DNA from: a virus
Reading direction: 5' to 3' (one strand)
Length of the DNA stretch: 64,000 nucleotides
Virus record (IMG/VR): IMGVR_UViG_3300025097_002022
Span: 16,058-80,057 of that record
Part shown: positions 1-10,065 of the stretch, piece by piece
Position numbering within the stretch: position 1 is the first letter of the stretch
Layout of the letters: every line of letters starts with the position of its first letter
Position numbers and translations under genes: made by a program
The notes under the pieces: generated by a model
The model's database searches: none
What the model was told of the DNA's origin: nothing
The model's input: the letters and a program-made list of their open reading frames with translations, nothing else

Positions 1-1
1 C

Positions 2-3000
2 AGTAAGAAAGGGCAAGACAGAACTGTTCTTCAATATCACGAACCAGTTGTACAACAGAAATATAAGGCAATGGAGTTGAATGGAAAGGCGTCTGGACTT
101 CCAGTAGAAGTTAAAGCAACTTATGGAAATCAAAAGACATACTTTGTCAACTCTAAGTTGAATGAGAAGCTAAACATAAACGAGAATCAAAAAACATCAG
201 CAGACTCTATGATCGATGGCTTTCGAGATGAAGAGAATCGCCTCGTCAATATCAAGTATTCTGAAAGTGTCTACCCAAGCGATGTAAACGTCTATCGTCC
301 ATACATCCGACAAAGAACCTCTTACGTCTCCTCATTTTGGCGAGATGATAGAGGGGACAGAAATCAGGTAAATGTCACAGGCGGCATGGGTATTGTTATT
401 CCAAGACGAAGCATGTGGCCCCTTGATGCCAGAACTGGATTCACAAGCAGTGCTTCTCCTGGAATTACCGTTGGCGTTCAAGATGATGTTGGATTCGAGG
501 GAACTCTTCAAAATCCGTACACCACTGTTCATAGCTATTATCCGGGCTGCGGCCCAGCACTTGGACCGTTTGTTCCAGGGGGATCAATCGCAAACATTAC
601 GGCATCTGCCATATATGCCAGGAGACACACTCTTGTTACAGGTTCGAGTGCAAGGGCAACTTCAACTGCATTTGAATTTCTGAATAGTGATCTTGTTCCG
701 TTCTCTGGAGATGCTCCGTGGGACGCAGGAGAGCAGTCTGGCAAGTATCCGTTCTATGATTCCTATAATGATTATGTCAGCGAGATGAGGACAATCGGAA
801 AGGATTATTCCATATTGCCTGAGTATCGTATGAGTGACAGAATCGACTATGTCGTAAAAGAAGGCGGAGATATCTTTGATGATATTTCCATGTTCTGCTT
901 AACTGGTGCCCTTGCGAATACAACGTCAAGCAATCAAGATAGCTTCTATAAGGTTTATAGTCATTCTGACTTTATGAAATACTTCAATGTGATTAAGAAT
1001 GATGTAACAGTGTCTTCAAGTCTATCTGGAAATCCAACTGAATTGACTATCCGCTGCAAAGCTCTTTTGAAACTGTTGCCATATGATGGATTCTACCCGG
1101 CAAGCAGAACTCTGCAAATGGCATCTTTATTCTCTCAATCGTATGGAAGCAATGTAGATTATGTAGCAGGTGCAAGTAATCCAGCAGGAGCTTTCCGTCC
1201 ATTTTTAACCCCATTGTTCGCGCCAGGAATTGTATTTAATACGATTAAGTCTGGAATTGCTGTGGATTTCCCCGTGCTAACTGACAAACTGTTCATTTCT
1301 GCCTCGGCAGACGCACAAAACTATTATATCAGTAACGAAATTTTTGATTACCGCGTTCCGTTCGAAGCGACGGTAGAACCTCAAAATTACTTAAAAAACC
1401 TCGCACTTATTGATATGGAGCCCCACCCATCGTGTTCTATAAATGCAACTGCATCGTGGAACGGAGACGGAGATTCGAGATATAGGCTTGCAATGCACAA
1501 CTTCTTGGCGGAAACCCCAGAATTCTTCTTGGAGAATCAATCATTTTCATCATTCATATCATCCCCCGAGGATAAGTTTAAGGAAGTAGAGGCAGGAAAG
1601 AAATATCATATGAGAGTAAGGGTGAGAAAATCTTTCCATGCGGAAGGCATATCGACTATCCAGCGACAAGCTTTCCCTCAAATCACGTCGGGTTCTGAGA
1701 CAATTTGCATGTATAGCAGACCTTCTGCCTTTGGACCACCCGTCCTTGGCGCGATAACAGGCGTTCCGATATTTGATTTAGTATCAGGATCTTATTTTGG
1801 AGGAAGTAATCTTGGAAACAATGGACCATTCACTCCTCCATATTACAACGGATCCGGAGAAGTCATATTCGAATTCAATCCAACTGAAAGCAAGAGATAT
1901 ACTCTACAAGAAATTCAGTCACAAATCACTTCATCTTACAGGAGATTCTTCGGCTGGAACATTATGACTTCCGGCTCAGGTCCTATGGGCAGCAACGGAC
2001 ACATTCGCCCGGAAACCAATTCTACTCAGATTTCAGCGTCTGTCAACTTGTTTGGAAAAGTATCATCGAAAGATTTATTCCAGTTTCAGAATGTTGAACT
2101 AACAGATAGAGATCAATGGGTAATTCAGACTAAATTCGAAACCCCAATATTGAACTTCATTGACGCATCTTCCAGCGCAACACCGATTGTTGATTCTGGT
2201 TTCTGTTCCGGCGGCGCAGAGACTCGCCCATACGGAATGTGGCATCAATACGGACGCCTTCCGACAGTCAATGAGGGCATTTATTTGGAGATAGACGATA
2301 TCCCATCTATTGTCGCTACTGATTACGGTGGTTCAGATGGCTCAATAGCGGATATCGTAGGATTTAACAAGACTTCTCAAAAATTGGGTAACGTTGCCCC
2401 ATCCAAGACAATTAGAGAAGCCGTCGTTGTTGTTCCTTTCGTGGAGCGCGACGGACAGAGAGTGTTCTTCTCGATAGATAAGAGAAAGATCGACACAGCT
2501 ATTAATGGATTTGAATCTGGACCATCTGCTAACTTATCCGAAGCCCCAATTCTCGCCGGAGACTCCATAAGACAGATGGTTGACTCAATGCAGCGATATG
2601 TTTTCCCACCAAGTATGGATTTCATCACATATCGCGACAATGTTGATCCATTTTCAATGTATGTGTTTGAATTCGAACACAAGCTAAATCAACAAGATTT
2701 GGTTGATATCTGGCAAAACTTGCCTCCCCGAATTGGAAGAGCATTCGACAAGGATGCTAAATTATCTACAAGCGAAATTATGCAAACTAAGGAAATAACA
2801 CATAGACTGAATGATGAACAGTTGCTATCAGACATTGATTCAAAACTCCAGTGGATGGTTTTCAAGGTTAAGCAGAAAGCTGAAAGAAATTATTGGAGAA
2901 AAACTGTCTTAAATAATATAAATACATCAATCCCGACAGAGCTAAGCAGCCAAGGCGGCTTGGCGAACACTCTTAATAAGAGCAGCGCATCTGACTTCCT

Positions 3001-3457
3001 GGCAGGCGGCTCCGCTAAGGGAACTATTTCAAAGGATGAGGAATTGTCAGTATCATATAACTGGCCATATGACTTCTTTTCACTTGTCGAATTGGCAAAA
3101 GTAGACGAAGAAGTCATTTTCGGATCACCAGTATCCGTCACAGTTGATAGAGACATTCCAGTTGGAACCAATCTTACTCAAGATGGCGTTACTGACTTCG
3201 TCGTATCCCCACCAGTCGCGGATACTATTGATAAGAATATCCCAGTTGGAACCAATTTGGACACATCGGGCATTCAGAATTCACCCACTGCACCCCAATC
3301 TGTGAATAAAAATGTGTCCACAACAACACTTTCTCAAGATGGAGTCTCTAAGGTTACAACAACATCTGTTAATCAAAGCGATGGCTTTGGGAGCAATCTA
3401 CAACAAGATGGAATCACAACTAATACCTCTTCAAAGAAGTCTGGTATTAAAAAATGA
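2..3457 (+). CDS. Large virion structural protein, 5' end cut by window edge
   Basis: The reading frame is open from base 2, so the true start lies outside the window; the first internal ATG is at 71. About 1,151 residues are visible. I recognise no enzymatic domain. The body is rich in Ser, Asn, Phe and Pro, typical of phage tail or appendage proteins. The last ~110 residues form a Ser/Thr-rich tail with repeated short motifs: IPVGTNL occurs twice (DNA around 3155-3256) and QDG(V/I) three times. A related kind of repetitive tail ends the protein two genes downstream. It heads a run of structural genes, so a virion role is inferred from position and composition. Being an internal scaffold or fibre-connector protein is equally possible. 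Confidence 0.75.
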   Translation, partial: SKKGQDRTVLQYHEPVVQQKYKAMELNGKASGLPVEVKATYGNQKTYFVNSKLNEKLNINENQKTSADSMIDGFRDEENRLVNIKYSESVYPSDVNVYRPYIRQRTSYVSSFWRDDRGDRNQVNVTGGMGIVIPRRSMWPLDARTGFTSSASPGITVGVQDDVGFEGTLQNPYTTVHSYYPGCGPALGPFVPGGSIANITASAIYARRHTLVTGSSARATSTAFEFLNSDLVPFSGDAPWDAGEQSGKYPFYDSYNDYVSEMRTIGKDYSILPEYRMSDRIDYVVKEGGDIFDDISMFCLTGALANTTSSNQDSFYKVYSHSDFMKYFNVIKNDVTVSSSLSGNPTELTIRCKALLKLLPYDGFYPASRTLQMASLFSQSYGSNVDYVAGASNPAGAFRPFLTPLFAPGIVFNTIKSGIAVDFPVLTDKLFISASADAQNYYISNEIFDYRVPFEATVEPQNYLKNLALIDMEPHPSCSINATASWNGDGDSRYRLAMHNFLAETPEFFLENQSFSSFISSPEDKFKEVEAGKKYHMRVRVRKSFHAEGISTIQRQAFPQITSGSETICMYSRPSAFGPPVLGAITGVPIFDLVSGSYFGGSNLGNNGPFTPPYYNGSGEVIFEFNPTESKRYTLQEIQSQITSSYRRFFGWNIMTSGSGPMGSNGHIRPETNSTQISASVNLFGKVSSKDLFQFQNVELTDRDQWVIQTKFETPILNFIDASSSATPIVDSGFCSGGAETRPYGMWHQYGRLPTVNEGIYLEIDDIPSIVATDYGGSDGSIADIVGFNKTSQKLGNVAPSKTIREAVVVVPFVERDGQRVFFSIDKRKIDTAINGFESGPSANLSEAPILAGDSIRQMVDSMQRYVFPPSMDFITYRDNVDPFSMYVFEFEHKLNQQDLVDIWQNLPPRIGRAFDKDAKLSTSEIMQTKEITHRLNDEQLLSDIDSKLQWMVFKVKQKAERNYWRKTVLNNINTSIPTELSSQGGLANTLNKSSASDFLAGGSAKGTISKDEELSVSYNWPYDFFSLVELAKVDEEVIFGSPVSVTVDRDIPVGTNLTQDGVTDFVVSPPVADTIDKNIPVGTNLDTSGIQNSPTAPQSVNKNVSTTTLSQDGVSKVTTTSVNQSDGFGSNLQQDGITTNTSSKKSGIKK

Positions 3458-3477
3458 TTAATAAATGAGATAGGTTA

Positions 3478-3485
3478 TTATTTAC
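3478..3485 (+). promoter_or_regulatory. Putative late-type element (TTATTTAC variant)
   Basis: TTATTTAC lies 7 bases before the ATG at 3493. It differs from the window's recurrent CTATTTAC element only at the first base. Assignment rests on the family of similar sites before virion genes. Confidence 0.4.
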
Positions 3486-3492
3486 TATAGAT

Positions 3493-4566
3493 ATGGAATT
3501 TTTTAATAAAAAAGAAGAAGTCTTAGACTTACAGCTTACTCAATACGGCAAATACCTTTTGTCTCTTGGGAAACTGAAGCCTGTTTACTATGCATTTTAC
3601 GACGACGGTATTGTCTATGACTCGAAATACGCAGGATTTACAGAGAATCAGAATAATGCATCTTCTCGAATTCAAGAAGACTCCCCAAACCTGAAGACAT
3701 TTCATAACTTCCACAGCATCGAAGACGATATCTCAAAAGCGGTAAAAGAAAAGAACTCCGGCAACGAAGATCTCGCTCAATTAATGCTTCAACAAACTCC
3801 TGAAAAGTCACAAATCCTAATCAATCCACTTTCAAATTCCGATTTGGCAACTGATAAGATTCCATCATGGAACATTTCATTATTGAGCGGAGAGATATTA
3901 ACTGGAAGCACAACTTCAACTCTCACTCTTAGTGGTTCTGGAACAGTTCTCGATATTCCTCAAATCGAAGTCGAAGTAAAATATACTGTCAACGTTGAGA
4001 TGGGTGAACCTTTCTCTCAGCAAGAAATAGACGAGATTGCAAGAGGCGATGTCGATGGAGTCCCACAAGGTGTTTTGGAAAATACTCTACTCCCAGAAGA
4101 AGTCGTTAATTCTCCATCTAGTGAACGAATTTTTGATGACGGATCTTTTTTCACAATCAGTATGGATGATTTAATATTTCAAATTATTGAAGAAAATGTT
4201 TCACAAGGCAATGACAATTTTGAAGTAGAGTTGTTCGAGATAGAAGAAACCTCAAATACAACCGAGATAAAGCAACTACGCCTCTTGGTAGACTCAGATA
4301 ATATTGTGAACGACATCCTATTAGATGAAGAAGAGAGAAACAATCTACCAGTGTCCGAAATAGATAGCAGCTTCGCTGATTATTATTTTGAAATTGAGGC
4401 AGATGATGAAATAGATGCTGCCACAATCTGTAGACTAATTAAAAATGGAGATAAGGATGATTACAAGTTCGCCAGAAAGGACTTTGAATGTCCTGACAAC
4501 GAGCCAAACTATCAGTTCCTTAATCCATATTCACAAAAGAGCGATTCAGATGCTTGCAAGGATTAA
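3493..4566 (+). CDS. Conserved phage structural protein, 357 aa
   Basis: It starts MEFFNKKEEVLDLQLTQYGK, a type of N-terminus I associate with virion-gene clusters of marine T4-like phages, although no molecular function is known to me. The N-terminal ~75 residues look globular and aromatic-rich (YYAFYDDGIVYD). The remainder is acidic and Ser/Asn-rich. No catalytic motif or membrane segment is visible. It sits between two large structural genes and overlaps the next transcription unit closely, with TAATG at its end. A virion component is the inference; assembly factor is the alternative. Confidence 0.7.
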   Translation: MEFFNKKEEVLDLQLTQYGKYLLSLGKLKPVYYAFYDDGIVYDSKYAGFTENQNNASSRIQEDSPNLKTFHNFHSIEDDISKAVKEKNSGNEDLAQLMLQQTPEKSQILINPLSNSDLATDKIPSWNISLLSGEILTGSTTSTLTLSGSGTVLDIPQIEVEVKYTVNVEMGEPFSQQEIDEIARGDVDGVPQGVLENTLLPEEVVNSPSSERIFDDGSFFTISMDDLIFQIIEENVSQGNDNFEVELFEIEETSNTTEIKQLRLLVDSDNIVNDILLDEEERNNLPVSEIDSSFADYYFEIEADDEIDAATICRLIKNGDKDDYKFARKDFECPDNEPNYQFLNPYSQKSDSDACKD

Positions 4567-4571
4567 TGTTT

Positions 4572-7193
4572 ATGGCAAATAGTTGCGAACTATTCGGCGG
4601 CATCGTACCAGATGTTTTTGTTGATAGAGTATTTTTGGAATCAAGTTCAAAAGTCACTGTGAATCTGAAGCTGATTGATGTTCTTAAGTCCAATCAGTCT
4701 TTTTCTCTTCTCTCCGATGCTTTGGAAATAAAAACTAATTCTGAAACCATAAATCTTAGAAAGTATTTTAAGATTTGGTGCATTGCAATATATGATCAGG
4801 ATACAGCAAAAGGATTTGAAATGTTCGGCGCGGCTTTCGAGAACTCTCAATATATTTCAAAAACACTGGAAGATTTTACATCTCCCTATATCAATGCTGA
4901 TGGAAACGTCGAGTTAATACATTCTTTCGAATTCGGAATAGACAATCTTGAGCACTTAACCGTGTTCGCATACGTTCAACTTGATACAGAGACTTTACAG
5001 CGCGATTTCGATTTAGATCTTCCGGAATCCCTGTTGGGAATGCATGGCACAATAAGTCAATCATTAATAATTCAAGATTCTCAAGCCATTTCGCCTATTG
5101 TCCAAGATTTTAGAATCAGAGAAGAAATTACGGCGCTTGTAGCAGAGTTGGACGAACTAAGAGCAGAGCAGAGCACTTTCCCAGAACAGAGGGATATACT
5201 AAATCAATCATTTTCGAACAACTCCTATTTCTCAGAGTTCTTTGTAACAAAAGATAAGGATAGGAAATCTCGTTTTTATTTTGCCTTTGATTACGGAAAG
5301 TATGTTTTAGAAAAATCGAAATACTCCGCACTAATTGTAAACATGAGCGAGACTGCAAGAAAAGAAATAACAAATGAATCCGAAATACTTCAATTCATTG
5401 TCAGCAGAAAACAAGTATCAGGGAAACCAGCCAGAAACAGCCTTGGTTCTCCAGTGAGAAATTCCACATTATCTAATGAGACAGCAGAGGTTCCAGTTAT
5501 CTTATCACTTGACGATAGCAGGCTTAATGAAATAAGCTTAATACTATCAGATCAGCCAAGCACTTCTGATTCCTTTATAAGACACTTCACGGGATTAGAT
5601 ACTGGAATGGAAGTTCTTACCGATGGATATTACCAGTATTCAGTGAACATCGAAGTGATGGATGGATATGTTCCAGTTGTTAGGCGTGTGTTGAGTTCCT
5701 TAGCCACTGCAGTGGCAGATTATGAGAAATACGTCGCACTAACACAAATTCCCGGAGTTTACGATGAGAAGGTTAGGAAGTTTACAATAGATGGACAGAC
5801 AGTGATGAAAGGCTTGCGCCCTATAGAGTTCGGACAGGGTCAGGAGGAACAGCATCCTATAGATCTTGAGTCAATAGTTGACATATATATGAAATCACTT
5901 GGTTACTTTGTTGATGTTGACAATACTCCAACTACAAAATACGGCGGTATTACACAAAAACAATTCTATAAACTTAAAATACTAAATCTCATATCTCCGA
6001 CAACTGGCTCCATTGATGGAGTTCTTCTCTTCAGTAACTTATTGAATCAGCTTTTGGGACAAATCAGTGATGTATTAAGTGTTGGAAGTAATTCTGTCGG
6101 AGTAGAAGCGACAAGATCGAATAGAGCAGCAGATAGTATATCATCATTTAAGCTAAACACTTCTCAGACGAGAGAAGTATTTGATAATACAATTGGTGCA
6201 AGATTTATCAATGAGATATATATTGATAAAATTACTCCAGGTTTTGGACAAAAGTTTGATGGATTGTCAATATATACGACAACAGACTTGTCAAATGCAA
6301 TAGTTACTGAGGTTTCTCCCTTCAATTCTATTAGAGAGGGCAGTGAAGAATCTATGGAATCGAAAGGAATTGTTTTTAAGTTGGCACAGGATATTCCAGC
6401 TTTGTCCGGTGAGAGGCTTAAGGACTCTTCAAACTATCTTGGAAGTAATAGCCCCGGTGCAGAGAGTAATCTAAACACTACTGTTCTCAGCGCAGCAGAT
6501 CAGGCGGATTTAAATATAAATGATTTCCAATCAGTCCCTCCAGAAATTATAGCATCCTTTTCAGCCAGGCAAAAACCAACAAAGGACCAGCTAAAAACAG
6601 AAGTCGATGTCTTGGTTGGATTTATAGTTCCGGAGGTTGTTACTTCTGCGGAACGAGGAACAAACTTGTTTAACAAGCTTATGATTCGCGAACCAAAATT
6701 TGAAACAAAGCAGTTGGGAGAATTAACAACATCGTTTTCTACAGGGAGAGATACGTTCTATCTTTGCCGCCAGGATAGACAAGGAGACAAGGAGGTTATC
6801 AATAGCTTCTTTTTCATCCGTCCTTCTGCAACATTTGAACAGAATATCACGGTAGAGGCAGCACCAACAGTTACCAATCTGAGCACAGGATTCCAGGGCA
6901 ATATCACGGTAGAGGCAGCACCAACAGTTACCAATCTGAGCACAGGATTCCAGGGCAATATCACGCAGGCAGGAATAGGAGCACAAGTAGGCACAACGCT
7001 GCAGGACAATATTCCAAGAATAGAAACAAAAGCAAGAACAACGCTGCAGGACAATATTCCGACAGAGGTTATATTGAAGTCCACAACAGGTGCAGAAGCG
7101 CAGTTGGGTAATATTTCTAGAATAGATATCACTGTCCCTAAAGATACTACGGGACTAAGAGAAAAGCTTGCAAAGAACAGGGGAAGTAAATAA
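4572..7193 (+). CDS. Virion structural protein with duplicated C-terminal repeats, 873 aa
   Basis: The start is chosen at ATG 4572, nine bases after an AAGGA; an upstream ATG at 4566 overlaps the previous stop and is possible. The N-terminal two thirds has no recognised domain. The C-terminal region (~residues 755-840) contains a perfectly duplicated 19-residue unit starting NITVEAAPTVTNL and a second repeated motif TTLQDNIP. Such low-complexity repeated tails are common in appendage proteins. It belongs to the structural run 1-12 kb. Function is not recognised. Confidence 0.7.
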   Translation: MANSCELFGGIVPDVFVDRVFLESSSKVTVNLKLIDVLKSNQSFSLLSDALEIKTNSETINLRKYFKIWCIAIYDQDTAKGFEMFGAAFENSQYISKTLEDFTSPYINADGNVELIHSFEFGIDNLEHLTVFAYVQLDTETLQRDFDLDLPESLLGMHGTISQSLIIQDSQAISPIVQDFRIREEITALVAELDELRAEQSTFPEQRDILNQSFSNNSYFSEFFVTKDKDRKSRFYFAFDYGKYVLEKSKYSALIVNMSETARKEITNESEILQFIVSRKQVSGKPARNSLGSPVRNSTLSNETAEVPVILSLDDSRLNEISLILSDQPSTSDSFIRHFTGLDTGMEVLTDGYYQYSVNIEVMDGYVPVVRRVLSSLATAVADYEKYVALTQIPGVYDEKVRKFTIDGQTVMKGLRPIEFGQGQEEQHPIDLESIVDIYMKSLGYFVDVDNTPTTKYGGITQKQFYKLKILNLISPTTGSIDGVLLFSNLLNQLLGQISDVLSVGSNSVGVEATRSNRAADSISSFKLNTSQTREVFDNTIGARFINEIYIDKITPGFGQKFDGLSIYTTTDLSNAIVTEVSPFNSIREGSEESMESKGIVFKLAQDIPALSGERLKDSSNYLGSNSPGAESNLNTTVLSAADQADLNINDFQSVPPEIIASFSARQKPTKDQLKTEVDVLVGFIVPEVVTSAERGTNLFNKLMIREPKFETKQLGELTTSFSTGRDTFYLCRQDRQGDKEVINSFFFIRPSATFEQNITVEAAPTVTNLSTGFQGNITVEAAPTVTNLSTGFQGNITQAGIGAQVGTTLQDNIPRIETKARTTLQDNIPTEVILKSTTGAEAQLGNISRIDITVPKDTTGLREKLAKNRGSK
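6843..6956 (+). repeat. Perfect 57-bp tandem duplication
   Basis: Two identical 57-base units (6843-6899 and 6900-6956), followed by a partial third beginning AATATCACG at 6957. Each unit encodes 19 residues, so frame is kept. Confidence 0.95.
6993..7060 (+). repeat. 23-bp direct repeat pair, 45 bases apart
   Basis: The sequence starting ACAACGCTGCAGGAC and ending AATATTCC occurs at 6993-7015 and again at 7038-7060. It encodes the repeated TTLQDNIP motif in frame. Confidence 0.9.
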
Positions 7194-7194
7194 A

Positions 7195-10011
7195 ATGCCT
7201 ATTAAGAAATGTAATGATGTTTCCGAGGAACCTCCGGTCACCGACCCCGACACTGAACCCGGAAGCGATTCAGCGGTAGAACAGAATGAGGCGTCAAAAG
7301 TTAAGGAACTGTCCTATATCGGCAAGACATTAAAGATGGCAGAAAATGAAGTCTATGAGACTACCACAGCTAACTCATTCCTAAAATCACTGCTACCAGT
7401 AACAACATTTGGAAATGGATATGTAAAGTCCACTAGACCTTCCGACATATCAGATCCTCTCAGAGCAGAGGCAAGAAAATTCTTCTCCTTAAATAAAGAT
7501 GGGCAATTGGTTTATGTCAATTCCGATCTAAATGAGCTTGGCGCAAATGCAGACACTATCGCATCTTATGGAACATCCATTATTAGTATCGACACCGACA
7601 CCGCTCATCCAACTGAGGTAGCTGGCGATGTTTTTAAGAAATACAAGCAAGAAATAATAGCATCCAGTAAGTTAATTCGCGATTCTGGAGAGTCCAGCGC
7701 TTGGCTTGTCATAACCGAAGGCATGACGCTCACCGTCAACGGTGCAAGTTTTAGCAGGACATCTCCACTGATTGATGTAGAATCAACTTTCACAGATCAT
7801 CACACAGATATTACGATACCCTTTTCTAAAAAGGAATTGGAGAGATTTGCAAATAATGTTAATAATCCATCTTATGCGAATGTCGAATCGAAGTATAATT
7901 TCTTTTCACCGGGATATGAGGACTATATTAGTTCCGGAGACATAAAAGAATATCAATTGCAGAATCAATTTTCCAACATCACAAGAGAAGCATCTTATAT
8001 TCAAAAAGGACTCTTCAGTCAAGGAACTGACTTGACTTATGTGAAAGGAGTCCAGGCACTTCACGAATCTTCCTCTCCACCTTTTGATATTACTGAAAAA
8101 TACCAAAACATTGGAATCCCATCATCACAAGTTGTAGAATTGAACAAGGTTTTAGATACCGACGACTTGTATCCAATGATAAATTCAATTGAAATGAATA
8201 CAGACAGGGCTGGAAAACTATTATCATCAGCGGATAAATCAGGACTAACAGACAGCTTGCTCCAGCATGTAATGGATCAGACGATAATTTACCCTGACCA
8301 AAGAGTTTCGGCAGCCTCAAATAACGGCTTGGACTTTGTGATATCAGAAGAACAAATAGTCTTCACTGACGAACAAGTTTCCGTCGAGACAAAACAGAAG
8401 ACACAAATCATTCCACTCATTGATTTGGAAGAATGGATCATTTCTTATTTTTCCAAAGCTGGTGCGCTCTCTCTTGATAGTGGATTTAGCGACATATCCA
8501 TACTTCTTGGAGTTGATCCGAATTCAGTTGAGGAATCCGATGACTGTAGCCGTTTCACAAATACATTGAAGGCACTAATCTTGTCAGGAAAGATAAATCA
8601 GATTGTCGATGATAATTTCAGAACATTCGAAGAGATGCTGGAGGGGAAAGAAGCATATAACGAAACTGTCATCTACGAAATCAAAAAGACATCAACAGAT
8701 TTAAGCTCCACACAGAGAGTGTTCATTCCAAATACAGAGAACTTGGATGTGTTAAAGTATGTCGATACACAGGTTAAGTATAACAAAGGCTATACATATG
8801 AAGTGTTTGTACATCAATTAATAGTCGGAACGAAATATTCATACTCTACTGAAGGATTTTCTTCCGATTCCGAAAATGCCACAATGGACTTCGCTGTCAA
8901 CTACGAGCCTTCTCTCAAGATCGCCCGCATTCCAATCTATTCTCAGAAGACTTTAATATTGGACTCCGCCCCCGTGTTTCCAAATGTCAACATTATTCCA
9001 TACAAAGGAATTTCAGATCGCATTTTGATAAACATAAATTCAAATGTCGGAGATTACGAATTGAATCCAATTATCATAGATGATAGCGATGAACAGTTTG
9101 CAAAGAGCTATAGAGAATCGAGAAATATCGAACCATCTGATCCTATTAGATTTAAATCAGATGATCCCGTAAGCCGATTCGAGATATACAAGATGACTGT
9201 TCCTCCAATGTCCTATCAGGATTTCAGTGGCAAGTTGCTGGCAATAGTATCTACCAATGGCGCAACCTCTACCTCGTTTGTTGATGATGTCGAGCCAAAT
9301 ACCAAGTATTATTATACATTTAGATCTATTGATATTCATGGAAATCGCTCAAATCCAACCGATGTATACGTCGCTGAACTGGTTAAATTTGAAGGAATGA
9401 TATTTTTCAACACGAGAGTTTACAATTTTGAAGACATCTCATATGACAATGTCAAAGTATCCCGAGACTTCAGAAGATATTTAAAAATCAATCCAAACTT
9501 AGTACAATCTCTAATCAACTATGATCAGAGTCTCCCAGAAACCGCAACTTCTGCCTTTGATGCAACAAGCGTTTCTCTTGGCGCAGCGGGAGAGTCAGTG
9601 TGGAATAAGCGATTCAAGATGAGAGTTACTTCTAAGAACTCCGGAAAGAAGTTCGATATCAACTTTACCTGCAAGGCAGAATATAATCGCCCATCAGATA
9701 ATCCAGTAAGTCCACCCACCCGCGTTGTGTCGATTCCCAAAGTACTCACTGCCGACAACGTCAATAACGACTGGAGAAATGATAGTGGAGACAACGGCAA
9801 AACCGCCAGCGCTATCACCAAATCAACCGGAGAGGGGTTCAGTCTGAACGGAGCCAGCGGAAAGTCGCAGTCTGAAGACACTAAGTTCTCGGGCACATCA
9901 GCATCATCAGGAGCAAGTGCGGCAAAGGGAGATATTAGTGGCGACAAGTCTTCGGACACATCGACATCATCAGGGGCAGGCGCAGCACGAGGACACTTCA
10001 CCGCCAAATAA
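7195..10011 (+). CDS. Virion structural protein with fibronectin-III-like segment, 938 aa
   Basis: ATG 7195 follows the previous stop by one base and has a GGGGAAG upstream; an earlier in-frame start at 7168 would overlap the preceding gene. Residues ~680-745 resemble a fibronectin type III strand pattern, with VEPNTKYYYTFRSIDIHGNR followed by a terminal V-Y-V-A strand. FnIII domains are frequent in tail and baseplate appendages, where they bind carbohydrate or space domains. The C-terminus is a Ser/Gly/Ala repeat region (GTSASSGASAAKG, later STSSGAGAARG). No enzyme motif is seen. A tail or baseplate-associated protein is inferred. Confidence 0.7.
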   Translation: MPIKKCNDVSEEPPVTDPDTEPGSDSAVEQNEASKVKELSYIGKTLKMAENEVYETTTANSFLKSLLPVTTFGNGYVKSTRPSDISDPLRAEARKFFSLNKDGQLVYVNSDLNELGANADTIASYGTSIISIDTDTAHPTEVAGDVFKKYKQEIIASSKLIRDSGESSAWLVITEGMTLTVNGASFSRTSPLIDVESTFTDHHTDITIPFSKKELERFANNVNNPSYANVESKYNFFSPGYEDYISSGDIKEYQLQNQFSNITREASYIQKGLFSQGTDLTYVKGVQALHESSSPPFDITEKYQNIGIPSSQVVELNKVLDTDDLYPMINSIEMNTDRAGKLLSSADKSGLTDSLLQHVMDQTIIYPDQRVSAASNNGLDFVISEEQIVFTDEQVSVETKQKTQIIPLIDLEEWIISYFSKAGALSLDSGFSDISILLGVDPNSVEESDDCSRFTNTLKALILSGKINQIVDDNFRTFEEMLEGKEAYNETVIYEIKKTSTDLSSTQRVFIPNTENLDVLKYVDTQVKYNKGYTYEVFVHQLIVGTKYSYSTEGFSSDSENATMDFAVNYEPSLKIARIPIYSQKTLILDSAPVFPNVNIIPYKGISDRILININSNVGDYELNPIIIDDSDEQFAKSYRESRNIEPSDPIRFKSDDPVSRFEIYKMTVPPMSYQDFSGKLLAIVSTNGATSTSFVDDVEPNTKYYYTFRSIDIHGNRSNPTDVYVAELVKFEGMIFFNTRVYNFEDISYDNVKVSRDFRRYLKINPNLVQSLINYDQSLPETATSAFDATSVSLGAAGESVWNKRFKMRVTSKNSGKKFDINFTCKAEYNRPSDNPVSPPTRVVSIPKVLTADNVNNDWRNDSGDNGKTASAITKSTGEGFSLNGASGKSQSEDTKFSGTSASSGASAAKGDISGDKSSDTSTSSGAGAARGHFTAK

Positions 10012-10036
10012 TTTGGTGTTTTATTGTTTCTGATAA

Positions 10037-10044
10037 CTATTTAC
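10037..10044 (+). promoter_or_regulatory. Putative late promoter element CTATTTAC
   Basis: aaCTATTTAC sits 21 bases before ATG 10066 in a short non-coding gap between structural genes, followed by a GGAGA ribosome binding site. It matches the recurrent element consensus. Confidence 0.55.
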
Positions 10045-10065
10045 AACAACATGGAGAATATATAA

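Noticed and set aside
9525-10007. 160-codon open frame on the minus strand
   Set aside because: It lies entirely over the Ser/Gly/Ala-rich end of the large structural gene, where low complexity opens other frames; no ribosome site or neighbours on that strand.
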